Assembly (NCBI GenBank): GCA_041653995.1
Contig: JBAZEK010000001.1
Span: 806,001 to 870,000, forward strand
DNA from: Dehalococcoidia bacterium
GTDB taxonomy: Bacteria; Chloroflexota; Dehalococcoidia; GIF9; UBA5629
Length of the DNA stretch: 64,000 bases
Reading direction: 5' to 3'
Shown here: positions 63,967 through 64,000 of the stretch, piece after piece
How the letters are laid out: each line of letters begins with the position of its first letter
Position numbering within the stretch: position 1 is the stretch's first letter
Notes under the pieces: model-generated
Databases searched by the model: none
What the model saw: the letters and a program-made list of their open reading frames with translations, nothing else
What the model was told of the DNA's origin: nothing
Translations under genes and position numbers: made by a program

Positions 63967-64000
63967 ATTGATATAGGGGGTGCGTTAAGGTTAAATGCCT

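Noticed and set aside
1..64000. tRNA, rRNA, prophage or transposase genes
   Set aside because: Reading for T-loop consensus and typical mobile-element motifs found none; a tRNAscan or HMM run could still show a missed tRNA.

Overview
The window reads like a chromosome segment from a strictly anaerobic bacterium of the Chloroflexota, most likely Dehalococcoidia. This is inferred from the gene set: ADP-forming acyl-CoA synthetases, ferredoxin-linked flavoproteins, the long TrpB2-type tryptophan synthase, a short YidC without a periplasmic domain, the PG-I-H-H type of isoleucyl-tRNA synthetase, GAAC-N4-GTTC SOS and TTTAACA Pho operators, and no trace of aerobic respiration. The DNA is moderately GC-rich and densely coded. 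Shine-Dalgarno motifs are mostly clear, and TTG and GTG starts are used freely. I saw no tRNA, rRNA, CRISPR array, phage or transposase gene.

Layout. 1-1 kb: end of panB, then panC. 1.1-7.2 kb: an MFS transporter and an S28/S37-type lipoprotein peptidase, two divergent cysteine-rich proteins (DUF2284 and a winged-helix/4Fe-4S protein), a sirtuin and a YhhN membrane protein. 7.3-11.8 kb: a three-gene flavoprotein operon related to NfnAB/SudAB, with an extra NuoG-like/GltD fusion subunit. 11.8-15 kb: a tryptophan T-box leader controlling trpB2, then an HtrA-type lipoprotein protease. 15-22.5 kb, minus strand: a continuous information and membrane-biogenesis operon, rpsF-ssb-rpsR-rpmH-rnpA-yidD-PQQ lipoprotein-yidC-jag-ileS. 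22.6-31.5 kb: a YchF-like GTPase, then ppsA-dgt-dnaG-rpoD and a small membrane protein. 31.5-39.6 kb: ffh, a LOG-family protein, a beta-CASP nuclease, a GNAT/GT4/PIG-L set that recalls low-molecular-weight thiol or glycolipid synthesis, a DUF4870 protein and a surface protein.

39.6-50.4 kb is an acyl-CoA metabolism island: one CoA-binding synthetase without an ATP-grasp domain, three nitronate-monooxygenase-family flavoproteins, and two tandem GNAT-fused ADP-forming acyl-CoA synthetases. 50.5-57 kb, minus strand, is a phosphate regulon, phoB-phoR-pstS-pstC-pstA-pstB-phoU, with a Pho box in front of pstS. 57-64 kb holds a second primary-type sigma factor, a two-cluster ferredoxin, a Crp/Fnr regulator, a CDF metal exporter behind a structured leader, an iron-type alcohol dehydrogenase, and recN under a LexA-type operator.

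The strongest regulatory signals are the UGG-specifier T-box, the LexA box inside the recN promoter spacer, the 11-bp-phased Pho box, and the terminator-like leader before the CDF gene. Three copies of an 80-85 bp palindromic element occur between genes; two are clear inverted copies of each other, 82 bp each. The best candidates for undescribed biology are the three-subunit Nfn-like complex, the acyl-CoA synthetase/flavoprotein island, the GNAT-GT4-PIG-L set, and the beta-propeller lipoprotein embedded in the yidC operon.
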